A DNA stretch of 64,000 nt from Pseudomonas californiensis (GTDB taxonomy: Bacteria; Pseudomonadota; Gammaproteobacteria; Pseudomonadales; Pseudomonadaceae): positions 32,937 to 96,936 of the forward strand of contig NZ_JAGTPK010000019.1 in assembly GCF_021147775.1 (NCBI RefSeq), given 5' to 3'. The notes under the pieces are model-generated. The model saw only the letters and a program-made list of their open reading frames with translations, was not told the origin of the DNA and did no database searches. Each line of letters opens with the position of its first letter. The first letter of the stretch is position 1. Shown piece after piece: positions 44,133 to 53,061 of this stretch. A program made the position numbers and the translations under genes.

Positions 44133-44801
44133 TCAGATCTTGAAGAGCGGCTGCAGCATCCTCGCCAGCAGACCGTGAAAACGCAGCGGTGAATCGCTGG
44201 CGGCCAGGCAGATGCAGCCCTGGTCATCGAAGGCGATGGGCTGGTGCTGGACATCGCTGTTCAGGTCAGCAATATCACCGACTCGATACTCGCCCAGCTC
44301 ATCGTGATAAGCGCCCTTGAGCACCATGGTCATTTCGCTGCCTTCATGGTTGTGCACCGGCATGCTCATGCCAGCCGCTATTTTCAACAGCATGAGGTTG
44401 CCCTGCTCGATGCCTTGGGCCTGCACACGCTGCACGCCCGGAATCAGGGTTTTCCACTTCAGCTCGCTCAGGTACTTGCCAAAATACGGTTGCACGCTCA
44501 ACGGCAGCAGGTCCGGGTCTTCATTGGCGGCGTACATCGGGTCTGCGCCGATGGCATGAGTGGGCATCGTTTCGTCCAGACGCTCAAGCATGGCGGCCCG
44601 GCCTCGCAGCGAAACCACCCTGCTGACGGGCTGCTGCACCAGCACACCGCCAATCTGCTCGGCCTGTCGCAGCCGTGCCCGGCATTGCGGGCAGCGCTCC
44701 AGGTGAGCAGCGGTCACCAGCGAGATGACCTGCGACAGCGCGCCCGAGGCATAACTGACCAAGGTCGCGTCGTCCGGGTGTCGTAATAAGGTACTCATCA
44801 T
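44133..44801 (-). CDS. chrR: ChrR-type zinc anti-sigma factor
   Basis: 222 residues. The N-terminal anti-sigma domain has AAHLERCPQCRA, the H-x3-C-x2-C zinc site. The C-terminal cupin has PVHNHEGSEMTMVLKGAYHD with metal-binding His and Glu. ChrR holds its ECF sigma factor until singlet oxygen or related stress releases it. The ATG at 44801 overlaps the stop of the sigma gene (ATGA), which fixes the start. It converges on aroA with a 27-base gap. Confidence 0.9.
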   Translation of the reverse strand: MMSTLLRHPDDATLVSYASGALSQVISLVTAAHLERCPQCRARLRQAEQIGGVLVQQPVSRVVSLRGRAAMLERLDETMPTHAIGADPMYAANEDPDLLPLSVQPYFGKYLSELKWKTLIPGVQRVQAQGIEQGNLMLLKIAAGMSMPVHNHEGSEMTMVLKGAYHDELGEYRVGDIADLNSDVQHQPIAFDDQGCICLAASDSPLRFHGLLARMLQPLFKI

Positions 44802-45406
44802 GGTGCCTCGATCCGCGAGCGCAGTTTCTGGAACGCCAGGCGCAGACAGGACTTCACGGTGCCCAGCGGCATACCGAGGCGTTCGGATATCTCGCGGTGG
44901 CTGAGCGCTTCGAAGTAGGACATGCGCAATACCCTGGCCTGGTCGGCGGGCAGGTTCTGAATGGCGATGGTCAGTTGCTGCTCCTGGCGTTGGCTGTAGT
45001 CGAGCGTTCTGTCCAGTGGAGCCTCGAGACGCTCCAATTGTTCCAGCGAATTCTGTACCTGCACCCAACCACGGTCCTTGCGCACGCTGTCGATGTACAG
45101 GTTGCGGGCAATCCGGAACAGCCAGGTGCCGAGGCTGGCCTTGCTCGGGTCGAAGGTGTCGGCCTTGTGCCAAAGCTTGAGCAGCACTTCCTGCACCAGC
45201 TCTTCGGCCTGGCCTTCTGGCACGTTCAGGCCCATCAGATAGCGCAGCAGACGCGGCGCGAAGTGATCGTAAATGCGCATGAAACTGTCGCGGTCCTGTT
45301 GGAGGGCCACGGCATTGACTTCATTGATCCAAAGTCGGGTAAGCGTCGGGTCGCTGTTAGGGGGGGACACGTGACAGAAGGTCCTGGGACTGGCAGTGAT
45401 GCTCAT
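44798..45406 (-). CDS. ECF sigma factor, RpoE/ChrR (ECF11) group
   Basis: About 202 residues from the ATG at 45406, with AGGTGGA upstream; longer in-frame starts lack a ribosome site. Region 2 has RDSFMRIYDHFAPRLLRYL and EELVQEVLLKLWHKADTFDP. Region 4 has LPADQARVLRMSYFEALSHREISERLGMPLGTVKS. It sits directly before and overlaps chrR. Such pairs answer singlet oxygen in Rhodobacter. The GATTGA-TTT-TCAATC symmetry at 45568-45582 upstream may be a control site. Confidence 0.9.
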   Translation of the reverse strand: MSITASPRTFCHVSPPNSDPTLTRLWINEVNAVALQQDRDSFMRIYDHFAPRLLRYLMGLNVPEGQAEELVQEVLLKLWHKADTFDPSKASLGTWLFRIARNLYIDSVRKDRGWVQVQNSLEQLERLEAPLDRTLDYSQRQEQQLTIAIQNLPADQARVLRMSYFEALSHREISERLGMPLGTVKSCLRLAFQKLRSRIEAP

Positions 45407-45670
45407 GATCCACCTTCTGATCGTTGTTGTGTGAAATTGGTTCGCAATGCACGGTGGGTTTACGCAATTGTCGACACAATGGATCACCGCGCCCGATGAG
45501 AGGCCGATTCGGCAGGCAAACGCAAGGACGGGCTTTGATCGCTTGACCAAGCAGTGTTATTTACTATGATTGATTTTCAATCGAAATAGCCCAAATCAAT
45601 GCAAAATCAATACATGCCGTGTCTGGTGCAAGCACACCCATACGCTGAATGACCAGGAGCAAAACTCATC

Positions 45671-45943
45671 ATGGCAAACGCCGGGAAAACTCGATCTGTA
45701 ACGGCCCACGTACCTGAGCAACTGGCCCAGAAGGTCGATGTGATGGCAGAGCGTCTGGAACGCTCGAAAAACTGGATCGTCAAGCAGGCTCTGTCCGCGT
45801 GGATAGAGCAGGAAGAAGAACGCAGTCGTCTGACGCGGGAGGCCTTGGCTGATGTTGATGCTGGCCGTGTCATTGACCACCAGACCGTCCAGGCCTGGGC
45901 TGAGAGTCTGAGCACAGAGACCCCGTTACCGGCGCTGCGCTGA
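45671..45943 (+). CDS. CopG/ParD-type antitoxin
   Basis: 90 residues. The ribbon-helix-helix start TRSVTAHVPEQLAQKVDVMAERLERSKNWIVKQAL is followed by an acidic tail for toxin binding. Its TGA overlaps the ATG of the toxin (45941-45945). It would repress its own operon and neutralise the ParE-like partner. A ribosome site CCAGGAG lies about ten bases before the ATG. Confidence 0.88.
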   Translation: MANAGKTRSVTAHVPEQLAQKVDVMAERLERSKNWIVKQALSAWIEQEEERSRLTREALADVDAGRVIDHQTVQAWAESLSTETPLPALR

Positions 45944-46218
45944 TGGAATTGAAGTGGACAAGCAAAGCCATTTCCGACCTTACCCGCTTGTATGAATTCC
46001 TGGCGGCAGTGAATCAGCCTGCCGCCGCGCGAACCGTGCAACAACTCACTGCCGCACCGTCCATGCTGTTAAGCAACCCTCGCATTGGCGAACGTCTGGA
46101 AGAGTTTGATCCACGAGATGTGCGCCGTATTCAGATCGGTCATTACGAAATGCGTTATGAGATTGCCGATTCCACGGTTTATCTGCTGCGTCTGTGGCAT
46201 ACCCGTGAGGATCGTTAG
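45943..46218 (+). CDS. ParE/RelE-family toxin
   Basis: 91 residues of the ParE fold. LKWTSKAISDLTRLYEFLA is the N-terminal helical hairpin. EFDPRDVRRIQIGHYEMRYEIADSTVYLLRLWHTRED is the core sheet with the terminal H-T-R-E-D typical of the family. ParE toxins poison gyrase and RelE toxins cleave mRNA; which applies here is not certain. It is the second gene of a two-gene unit and runs toward galM. Confidence 0.88.
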   Translation: MELKWTSKAISDLTRLYEFLAAVNQPAAARTVQQLTAAPSMLLSNPRIGERLEEFDPRDVRRIQIGHYEMRYEIADSTVYLLRLWHTREDR

Positions 46219-46241
46219 CGCACACGTCGCTTTGTGCGCTA
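46216..46241. terminator. Hairpin between the toxin gene and the epimerase gene
   Basis: TAGCGCACA and TGTGCGCTA flank an eight-base loop at the meeting point of two converging genes, overlapping both ends. No T-run is present. Confidence 0.5.
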
Positions 46242-47108
46242 CAGCGCCCGATACCGCAGGCTGAAACTCAACGTTGTCGACGCTCCACGCTGCAGCAGCT
46301 CAAGCCCGGGGTGGCCCGGCAGATGGTGGGCATTGACCGGGTGGCTGACGGGTTCGAAGCAGAAGAAATCCAGCCCTGGCGGGCAGAACACCAGAAAGTA
46401 CTCGCTGCCCGTGGCCTGGCAGAGCAGCTCGTAACCCAGGTCCGGCTGCTGGATGACGCTGTGGCCGTCCCATTCGGTAAAGCCGTTGTCCAGCCGGGTA
46501 TCGGGCAGGGCATTGCCCCGCGAAAAATCCCATTCGTCAGGCAGGTCCTGCAGTCGAGTGGGCAAGCCTGTTTCGTCGGTCAGCCAGACTTTTGCGGCCC
46601 TGGCCTGCAAGCGGGTATGCGCGGTGCGCGGCAGGTAAGGGTGCAGGCCCAGCCCTTGCCAGACCGCACGCTCATCCAGGTGCGTGGTGCTCAGCTCGAT
46701 GCCCAGCGTGCCCTCGTTCAAGGTGTAGCGCAGCTGGGCGCGATAGGCGAACGGTGTCTGGCTGTCGAGTTGCAGACAGAGCTGCGCGTGCGTGTGCTCG
46801 ACAACTGTCCACGGTTGTTGCCAGGCGCTGCCATGGATCGGCAGCGCGTCATTGGCGCTGTTGGCCGTCAGTGCCAGCCAGCCGTCCGGCGTGTCGAAGC
46901 CGCCATTGCCGATCCGGTTCGACCAGGGCGCCAGTGGGTAACAGGCCAGTCGCCTCGGCGTCCCTGCCGCCAGTGCCTCGTCATTGCTGGGACGCAGCAG
47001 CGGCTGGCCAGTCTGCACGACCGTCCAGTTGACGATACTGGCGCCGGTACCGGGGGCGACTGTCAGGCGGGTCAAACCATCTTCAAGGGTCAGCACGTTT
47101 GCAAGCAT
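46239..47108 (-). CDS. Aldose 1-epimerase family protein
   Basis: 289 residues with the galactose-mutarotase fold. YPLAPWSNRIGNGGF (Asn-Arg pair), LPIHGSAWQQPW (catalytic His), GLGLHPYLPR (second His) and FTEWDG are visible. It interconverts anomers of free sugars before catabolism. It is downstream of and overlaps the EamA transporter by 26 bases, so it is translationally coupled. Proximity to the hexuronate block suggests a role with hexose or uronate uptake, which is inference. Confidence 0.85.
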   Translation of the reverse strand: MLANVLTLEDGLTRLTVAPGTGASIVNWTVVQTGQPLLRPSNDEALAAGTPRRLACYPLAPWSNRIGNGGFDTPDGWLALTANSANDALPIHGSAWQQPWTVVEHTHAQLCLQLDSQTPFAYRAQLRYTLNEGTLGIELSTTHLDERAVWQGLGLHPYLPRTAHTRLQARAAKVWLTDETGLPTRLQDLPDEWDFSRGNALPDTRLDNGFTEWDGHSVIQQPDLGYELLCQATGSEYFLVFCPPGLDFFCFEPVSHPVNAHHLPGHPGLELLQRGASTTLSFSLRYRAL

Positions 47109-48066
47109 GGGGCAGGACCTTTTCTGAGTGCTGCGAGGTGGAAGAGGGCGCCGGTGGCACCGCGCGGCGCCATGTCAGCAGGACAATGCCACTGACCACA
47201 ATCAACCCGCCGATGACCTGACCACTGCTGAGCAGCTGGTCCAGGATCAGCCAGCCGAACAGCAGGCTCGCCACCGGCTCGATGTTCATCACCGGCGCGT
47301 TGCGGGCGATGTCCAGACGCGCCATGCAGATGAACAGCAGCGAAAAACCGACGCCGTACAGCAGCACCAGGCTGGCCAGCGCGGTCCAGCCGATGCGACT
47401 GGCCGGCAGATCAACGCCGCCGGGCAATAGGCCGCTGACGCCGGCCACTGCGGCAGCGATGAAAACCACGACCATGGTCAGCATGCTGCGCACGGTGCCA
47501 CGCATGCCAGACAGCTTGTTGTCGGTGATCCACAGCGCAAAGGCGAACACCACCGCTGCGGTAAAGGCATATGCAATGCCTTCCAGCCACTGCGGTTCGC
47601 TGCTGCCGGGGTTCGACAGGCGATGCGGCACGTCCAGCGCGAGGACCAGACCGAACAGAATCAGCCCCATCAGGGACGCGGCGCGTTTTGTCGGTGCGGC
47701 ACCGCCCAGCGCCCAGGTCAGCAACGCCAGCAGGATGGGCGAGACATTGACCACCAGCAGCGCCAGCGCCACCGGAATACGCGCCACGGCCGAATAAATG
47801 CAGAAGCTCTGGGTCGCGATCAGCAGCCCCAGCAGCAATTGCCAGCGCCAGGTGCTGGCCGGAAGGTTGAGTTTTTCGCGCTGCCACAGCACCAGGCTGA
47901 CCAGCACCAACAGGGTGACGCCGGAACGGCAGAGGATGGCCAGCAGCAGGCCGGTGTCATGGTCAAAGGCAATTCGCGCAGCGATGTGGTTGCCAGCGAA
48001 CGAGCAGGCCAGCAGCGCCAGGATCAGTACGGCGATGTGGCGGGGAAACAGGGCAGGGGCGGACAT
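47083..48066 (-). CDS. EamA/DMT-family transporter
   Basis: About 327 residues and ten membrane helices in two EamA repeats (the second near residues 170-305). LILALLACSFAGNHIAARIAF starts the first and NIEPVASLLFGWLILDQ ends the second. DMT proteins export amino acids or other small metabolites; the substrate is unknown. The ATG at 48066 follows AAGGAGG at ten-base spacing. It lies after the TRAP permease gene with a 97-base gap and could be the tail of the same operon. Confidence 0.85.
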   Translation of the reverse strand: MSAPALFPRHIAVLILALLACSFAGNHIAARIAFDHDTGLLLAILCRSGVTLLVLVSLVLWQREKLNLPASTWRWQLLLGLLIATQSFCIYSAVARIPVALALLVVNVSPILLALLTWALGGAAPTKRAASLMGLILFGLVLALDVPHRLSNPGSSEPQWLEGIAYAFTAAVVFAFALWITDNKLSGMRGTVRSMLTMVVVFIAAAVAGVSGLLPGGVDLPASRIGWTALASLVLLYGVGFSLLFICMARLDIARNAPVMNIEPVASLLFGWLILDQLLSSGQVIGGLIVVSGIVLLTWRRAVPPAPSSTSQHSEKVLPHACKRADP

Positions 48067-48163
48067 GCGAAACCAGCCTCCTTGGCTGGAAAACGAAGAG
48101 GGCGTGCCGAGGCCCTTGCAGCGCAGTTGACTGCGCCGCAAGGGGTCGACAGCAGAGTATTGC

Positions 48164-49444
48164 TTAAAGCACGACGCTTGGCAGCCACAGCGAAATGGCA
48201 GGCACGTAAGTGACCAGCATCAATACCGCGAACAGTGCAACGTAGAACGGCAACAGCGCTTTTACGGTGGCTTCGATGGTGACCTTGCCGACCGCAGCAC
48301 CGACGAACAGTACTGCACCCACCGGCGGCGTGATGAGGCCGATCCCCAGGTTGACCAGCATGATCATGCCGAAGTGCACCGGGTCGACGCCTACCCCCGC
48401 CACGACCGGCAGCAGGATCGGTGTCAGGATCAGGATCAGCGGCGCCATGTCCATCACGGTACCCAGCAGCAGCAACATGACGTTGATGCACATCAGGATC
48501 ACGTAGCGGTTGTCCGACAGGGTCAGAAACGCGGTGGTGATCTTCATCGGGATTTCCATCAGCGTCAGGATGTAACCGAAGCTGGCGGCAAAACCGATCA
48601 GGATCATCACGATGGAAATGGTACGGGCTGCCCGGTGCATCAGCTTGGGCAGGTCGCGCCATTTGTAGTCGCGGTAGATGAACATGGTGACGAAGAACGA
48701 CCAGACCACGGCGATGGCCGCCGACTCGGTCGCAGTGAAAATACCCGACAGAATACCGCCGAGGATGATCACCATGGCCATCAGGCCCCAGAGTGCTTCA
48801 GCAGCGATCTTGAGCGCCTGACGCAGCGGAATGACTTCGCCCTTGGGGTAGTTGCGTTTGCGCGCAAAGATCATGCACAGGCCCATCATCACGGCACTGA
48901 GCAACAGGCCGGGACCAATGCCCGCCATGAACAGCGATGCGATGGAAACCGTGCCGCCAGCGGCCAGCGAGTAGAGCACCGAGTTGTGGCTTGGCGGGGT
49001 CAGCAGCGCTTGCACCGAGCCGCTGACGGTCACTGCCGTGGAGTATTCACGCGGGTAGCCGGCGCGCTCCATTTCCGGGATCAGAACCGAGCCCACCGAC
49101 GCGGTATCGGCCACGGACGAACCGGAAATCGCGCCGAAAAAGGTCGACGCGACGATGTTCACCAGCGACAGGCCGCCGCGTACGAAGCCGACCAGTACGG
49201 CTGCGAACGCTACCAGCCGTCGCGACATGCCGCCTTCGGCCATGATTGCCCCGGCGAGGACGAAAAACGGAATCGCCAACAGTGAAAACTTGTTCACGCC
49301 GCCTGCGATCTGAATCATCAGTGCGTCGGCGGGAATATCAATCCACCAGGCACCGACCAGCGCCGACAGACCCAGTGCGTAAGCGACCGGCATGCCGATG
49401 AGGATCAATGCGATAAAGCTGCCCAGCAGTACTAATGCGTCCAT
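48164..49444 (-). CDS. dctM: TRAP transporter large permease
   Basis: 426 residues with about 12 membrane helices. IPADALMIQIAGGVNKFSLLAIPFFVLAGAIMAEGGMS and FFGAISGSSVADTASVGSVLIPEM are standard for DctM. It takes substrate from the binding protein and imports it with sodium. It begins immediately after the DctQ stop codon (TAA then ATG). As part of the operon with udh and a lactonase, hexuronates (galacturonate or glucuronate) are the probable cargo. Confidence 0.93.
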   Translation of the reverse strand: MDALVLLGSFIALILIGMPVAYALGLSALVGAWWIDIPADALMIQIAGGVNKFSLLAIPFFVLAGAIMAEGGMSRRLVAFAAVLVGFVRGGLSLVNIVASTFFGAISGSSVADTASVGSVLIPEMERAGYPREYSTAVTVSGSVQALLTPPSHNSVLYSLAAGGTVSIASLFMAGIGPGLLLSAVMMGLCMIFARKRNYPKGEVIPLRQALKIAAEALWGLMAMVIILGGILSGIFTATESAAIAVVWSFFVTMFIYRDYKWRDLPKLMHRAARTISIVMILIGFAASFGYILTLMEIPMKITTAFLTLSDNRYVILMCINVMLLLLGTVMDMAPLILILTPILLPVVAGVGVDPVHFGMIMLVNLGIGLITPPVGAVLFVGAAVGKVTIEATVKALLPFYVALFAVLMLVTYVPAISLWLPSVVL

Positions 49445-49972
49445 TTATGCGGCACCTTCGCTTTCTTCTATAACGTCGAACCGCATCACGGCACGTTGGC
49501 TCTGGTCACCCAGAAACAGCCTTTCGAGCACGAATATCAGGGTCACCACGCCGCCAATCGGAATCGGCAGGTAAGAGATGCCCACGCGCAGGAACGGCAA
49601 TTCGCCAATGAACTGATTCCAGGTGGTGGCGCAGAGCTTGAAGCCCTTGAAGATCATGAACAGAGCGACGGTCGCCATCAGGATCTGCACGGCCAGTGCG
49701 GCCAGCTTGCGTGCCTGAAGAGGCAGGCGGTCGACGGCCATGGACACCGCCATGTGCGCGCCGGCACGGTAACTGGCGGCCGCGCCGAAGAAGGTAAAAA
49801 CCACCATCAACAGAATGGCGGTGGGTTCCGGCCAGCTGGAACCGCTGCCCAGAACATAACGGGCAAAGATGCCCCAAGGGATGATCAGAGTCATGATCAG
49901 AATCGACAGACCCGCGATCCCGACACAGACGCGATAAAGCGTGTCGTTGATGCGCAATAGCGTATTTTTCAT
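49445..49972 (-). CDS. dctQ: TRAP transporter small permease
   Basis: 175 residues and four membrane helices. The DctQ pattern is seen in IPWGIFARYVLGSGSSWPEPTAILLMVVF. It partners the large permease in the TRAP complex. It lies between the binding protein gene (63-base gap) and dctM (no gap). Confidence 0.92.
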   Translation of the reverse strand: MKNTLLRINDTLYRVCVGIAGLSILIMTLIIPWGIFARYVLGSGSSWPEPTAILLMVVFTFFGAAASYRAGAHMAVSMAVDRLPLQARKLAALAVQILMATVALFMIFKGFKLCATTWNQFIGELPFLRVGISYLPIPIGGVVTLIFVLERLFLGDQSQRAVMRFDVIEESEGAA

Positions 49973-50035
49973 GGAGGCTCACCACAGCGGCGGCGAACGA
50001 GCATGCGCTCGCCCCCGCGGCGTTATCGGACAGTC

Positions 50036-51058
50036 TTATTGGGCTGCTTGAGTTTTTGCCGTCAGCGCAGGATCGGTCTGAACCGCTTCGATGCGGGTGA
50101 TCAGATCCTTGTAAGGCGCGCCGTACTTGTCACGCACCTTTTGAGTGGCGTCATAGAAGGCTTTTTTCTGCTCAGGCGTGAGGGTGATGAATTCCACACC
50201 GGCAGCCTTGAGCTTGGCCTCGGCCTCGGCGGACGATTTGTCCCACAGAACACGCTCTTCCATCTGCGCTTCACGCGCCAGCTTTTTCACCAGAGCCTGT
50301 TGCTCGGGTTTGAGCTTTTCCCAGGTAGTTTTGGCCATCACCACCGGCTCCGGCAGGATCAGGTGTTCGGTCACGGTGTAGAACTTGGCGTTCTGGTAGT
50401 GGTTGTGCTGATAGTAGGTCGGCGGGTTGTTTTCTGCGCCGTCGATCACGCCGGTCTGCAGGGCGCTGAAGATCTCGCCGGTGGCCATGGCGATGCCGTT
50501 ACCGCCCATGTCGTTAATGGTGTCGATGAACACCGGGTTGCCCTGAACGCGGATCTTCATGCCTTTGAGGTCAGCAATGCTGCGCACGGGCTTCTTGGTG
50601 TACAGGTTGCGTGTACCGCCATCCATCCAGGCCAGCGCGACCATGTTGAAGTTGGAGTTGGAGATCTTGTCGAGCATCTCCTGGCCAATTTCGCCGTCGA
50701 TGACTGTGCGCATGTGTGCCTGATCGCGGAACACGAATGGCAGGTTGAACGCGTTGACGTCCGGTACCACCGGGCCGACGATGCCGAGGCTGACGCGGGT
50801 CATCTGTACAGCGCCGCTCTGGACCTGCTCGACGACTTCTTTCTCGGAACCGAGCACGCCGCCTGCGTACATCTTGAAGCTGATCTCGCCCTTGCTCTGC
50901 TCTTCGAGTTTTTTGCCCATGTTCTGTTCGGCCACGACCGGCGCGTAGCCCGCAGGGTGAACTTCGGCGAACTTGATCTTGACCTCTGCCTGGGCAATGC
51001 CCGACACGCAGAAGGCGAATGGAAGTGCAGCGATGAGAAGTGTGCGTTTGAAATCCAT
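50036..51058 (-). CDS. dctP: TRAP substrate-binding protein
   Basis: 340 residues. The signal peptide ends near AQA/EVK. The DctP signatures are KGEISFKMYAGGVLGSEKEVVEQVQSGAVQM, LKGMKIRVQGNPVFIDTINDMGGN and TGVIDGAENNPPTYYQHNHY. The second contains the arginine that usually clamps the substrate carboxylate. It delivers uronic acids to DctQM. That substrate is inferred from the udh neighbour. Confidence 0.93.
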   Translation of the reverse strand: MDFKRTLLIAALPFAFCVSGIAQAEVKIKFAEVHPAGYAPVVAEQNMGKKLEEQSKGEISFKMYAGGVLGSEKEVVEQVQSGAVQMTRVSLGIVGPVVPDVNAFNLPFVFRDQAHMRTVIDGEIGQEMLDKISNSNFNMVALAWMDGGTRNLYTKKPVRSIADLKGMKIRVQGNPVFIDTINDMGGNGIAMATGEIFSALQTGVIDGAENNPPTYYQHNHYQNAKFYTVTEHLILPEPVVMAKTTWEKLKPEQQALVKKLAREAQMEERVLWDKSSAEAEAKLKAAGVEFITLTPEQKKAFYDATQKVRDKYGAPYKDLITRIEAVQTDPALTAKTQAAQ

Positions 51059-51126
51059 GGATGTCTCCGATTTTGTTTTTTTTGGTCGGTGCTATGGGGT
51101 TTCAGTGTTGCGGTATCAGTGCTGTA

Positions 51127-52014
51127 TCAGTATTGGAACAAGGGCTCCTCCAGGCCCTGGACGCCAGGCCGCAGAGCGAACACACCACCGGCGAGTGGTT
51201 GATCGCTGAGGTCGCCACCGGGACGAATGGACGTCACGAACAGGGTGTCCAGATTTGGCCCGCCAAAGGCAAACATGGCGGGTTTTTTCACCGGCACGAC
51301 CAGCGAACGGTCCAGCTTGCCCTGAGGGGTGAAGCGGTGGATCAGTCCGGCGTCGTTGCCGCAGATCCAGTAGCAGCCATCAACATCGATGGCGGCACCA
51401 TCGGGACGCCCCAGATGGTGATTCATGTCCACGAACAGGCGGCGATTGCTCGGTGTTCCGCTGTCTGTGTCGTAATCGAAAGCCCAGATTTTCTGCACAT
51501 CGGGGTGCGAATCGGACAGGTACATGATCTTGCCGTCCGGGCTGAACGCCAGGCCGTTCGGCACTATGAAACCGCTGAGTTGCGGGTCGAGTGTCTGCTG
51601 GCCGGCGCTGTAGCGATACATCGCGCCCACCACGGCACCGGCGGCCATGTCCATCAGCATGGTGCCTGCCCAGAAACGTCCCTGCCGGTCGCAGCGGCCG
51701 TCGTTGAAGCGCATGCCCGGCTGAGCATGGCTGACCTCGACCAGAGGTTCGCTGTTCAGGCTGTCTTGATGAGCATCGGACTGCAGACGAAACAGTCCGC
51801 TTTCCATGCCTGCGATCCAGCCACCCGTGCCGTCGGCTGCAATACAGGCCAGCATCTGCGGCGCTTTCCAGCTGCACGTGCTTTGATCACTGGCAAGCCA
51901 GCGGTGCAGACGGCCCGCCGGGATGTCCACCCAGTACAGTGCTTGCTCGCGTACGCTCCAGACCGGGCTTTCGCCCGTGGCGTTCTGTGCATCCAGAATC
52001 AGTTCGGCATCCAT
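51127..52014 (-). CDS. SMP-30/gluconolactonase family lactonase
   Basis: About 295 residues, a six-bladed beta propeller. GESPVWSVREQALYWVDI holds the first metal Glu. GMRFNDGRCDRQGRFWAGTM, GFIVPNGLAFSPDGKIMYLSDS and GRPDGAAIDVDGCYWICG give the Asn and Asp ligands. Members hydrolyse aldonolactones. Directly after udh in the operon, it would open the lactone formed from uronate oxidation. The ATG at 52014 starts the conserved MDAELILDAQN; upstream codons run into udh. GGAG is 12 bases away, so initiation may be weak. Confidence 0.88.
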   Translation of the reverse strand: MDAELILDAQNATGESPVWSVREQALYWVDIPAGRLHRWLASDQSTCSWKAPQMLACIAADGTGGWIAGMESGLFRLQSDAHQDSLNSEPLVEVSHAQPGMRFNDGRCDRQGRFWAGTMLMDMAAGAVVGAMYRYSAGQQTLDPQLSGFIVPNGLAFSPDGKIMYLSDSHPDVQKIWAFDYDTDSGTPSNRRLFVDMNHHLGRPDGAAIDVDGCYWICGNDAGLIHRFTPQGKLDRSLVVPVKKPAMFAFGGPNLDTLFVTSIRPGGDLSDQPLAGGVFALRPGVQGLEEPLFQY

Positions 52015-52055
52015 GACGGTATGTGTCTCCAGGGTTCGGCCAGGGGTTAACGGGT

Positions 52056-52883
52056 TTATTCGTCGCCGAAAGGGCCTGAGGCCACAAAGGCACCGCCCTG
52101 ATAGACCATTGCCGGATCGTTGGCAGGAGGCATCGGTTGGTCTTCGACCTTGGCGCGGAACACTTCCGAGCTGTCTTTGGGGCTGTAACCCAGATCGCTG
52201 GCCAGACGGTTGTCCCACCACACGGTCTTGTTGTCAGACACGCCGTACACCACGGTGTGGCCTACGTTTGGCGTGTACAGAGCGCGCTCGATCAGTTGGG
52301 TCAGGTCATCGAAACTGAGCCAGGTGCTCATCATTCGACGGTTCTGCGGTTCAGGGAACGACGACCCGATACGGATGCTTACGGTTTCGATGCCGTAGCG
52401 ATCGAAGTAAAAACTGGCCATGTCTTCGCCATAGGACTTGGACAGGCCGTAATAGCTGTCCGGACGACGCGGTGAATGTGCGTCGATGGTTTCGTCCTGG
52501 GTGTAGAACCCGATCACATGGTTGGAGCTGGCGAAGATCACGCGCTTCACGCCATGACGACGCGCAGCTTCGTAGATATGGAACACGCCACAGATATTGG
52601 CGCCGAGGATTTCTTCGAATGGGCGCTCGACCGACACTCCGCCGAAATGGAGGATGGCATCCACACCGTCGACCAGTGCGTGCACGGCGTTTTTATCGGC
52701 CAGATCACAGACCTGCACTTCTTCGTGGCTGTCGGCCGCCGGGTCCATGTCGGCAATATCAGAAAGACGAATGATGTTTGCGTAAGGGCGCAATTTCTCG
52801 CGCAGTACCTTGCCCAGGCCACCTGCCGCACCTGTCAGCAGGAGGCGATTGAAGGGATTTTGGGTGGTGTGAGCCGATGCCAT
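52056..52883 (-). CDS. udh: Uronate dehydrogenase
   Basis: 275 residues, an SDR that oxidises D-galacturonate and D-glucuronate to their lactones with NAD+. NRLLLTGAAGGLGKVLR gives the cofactor loop, ASSNHVIGF the catalytic Ser and SYYGLSKSYGED the Tyr and Lys. Overall sequence and length match Udh of P. syringae. It is the first gene of the operon udh-lactonase-dctP-dctQ-dctM. A strong promoter and operator lie 29-83 bases upstream. Confidence 0.95.
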   Translation of the reverse strand: MASAHTTQNPFNRLLLTGAAGGLGKVLREKLRPYANIIRLSDIADMDPAADSHEEVQVCDLADKNAVHALVDGVDAILHFGGVSVERPFEEILGANICGVFHIYEAARRHGVKRVIFASSNHVIGFYTQDETIDAHSPRRPDSYYGLSKSYGEDMASFYFDRYGIETVSIRIGSSFPEPQNRRMMSTWLSFDDLTQLIERALYTPNVGHTVVYGVSDNKTVWWDNRLASDLGYSPKDSSEVFRAKVEDQPMPPANDPAMVYQGGAFVASGPFGDE

Positions 52884-52911
52884 GAGGAATGTCCTGATTG
52901 TTATTTTTTGT

Positions 52912-52966
52912 CATCTGTTGTCGTATGACTTACCGGATTATCGGCACCCCATACGCTGATTGTCAA
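52912..52966 (-). promoter_or_regulatory. udh promoter with overlapping operator
   Basis: Reading leftward, a -35 TTGACA (52961-52966) and a -10 GATAAT (52937-52942) are 18 bases apart. The next 25 bases carry a GTTGTCGTA-type half-symmetric site. The block 52912-52941 is identical at 24 of 30 positions to 54631-54660 upstream of oprD. Position over the start point suggests repression, and GntR-type (FadR-like) regulators use such GT..AC sites. The regulator gene is not in the window. Confidence 0.75.
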
Positions 52967-53061
52967 CGCGGCCAAAGTATAAAATTCGCCTTGCGACGAA
53001 CCGTTGGCAGGATCGTTGCGCAGGCCCTGGCTCGCGGTTTGGCGAACCAGGGCCGGGTGCG

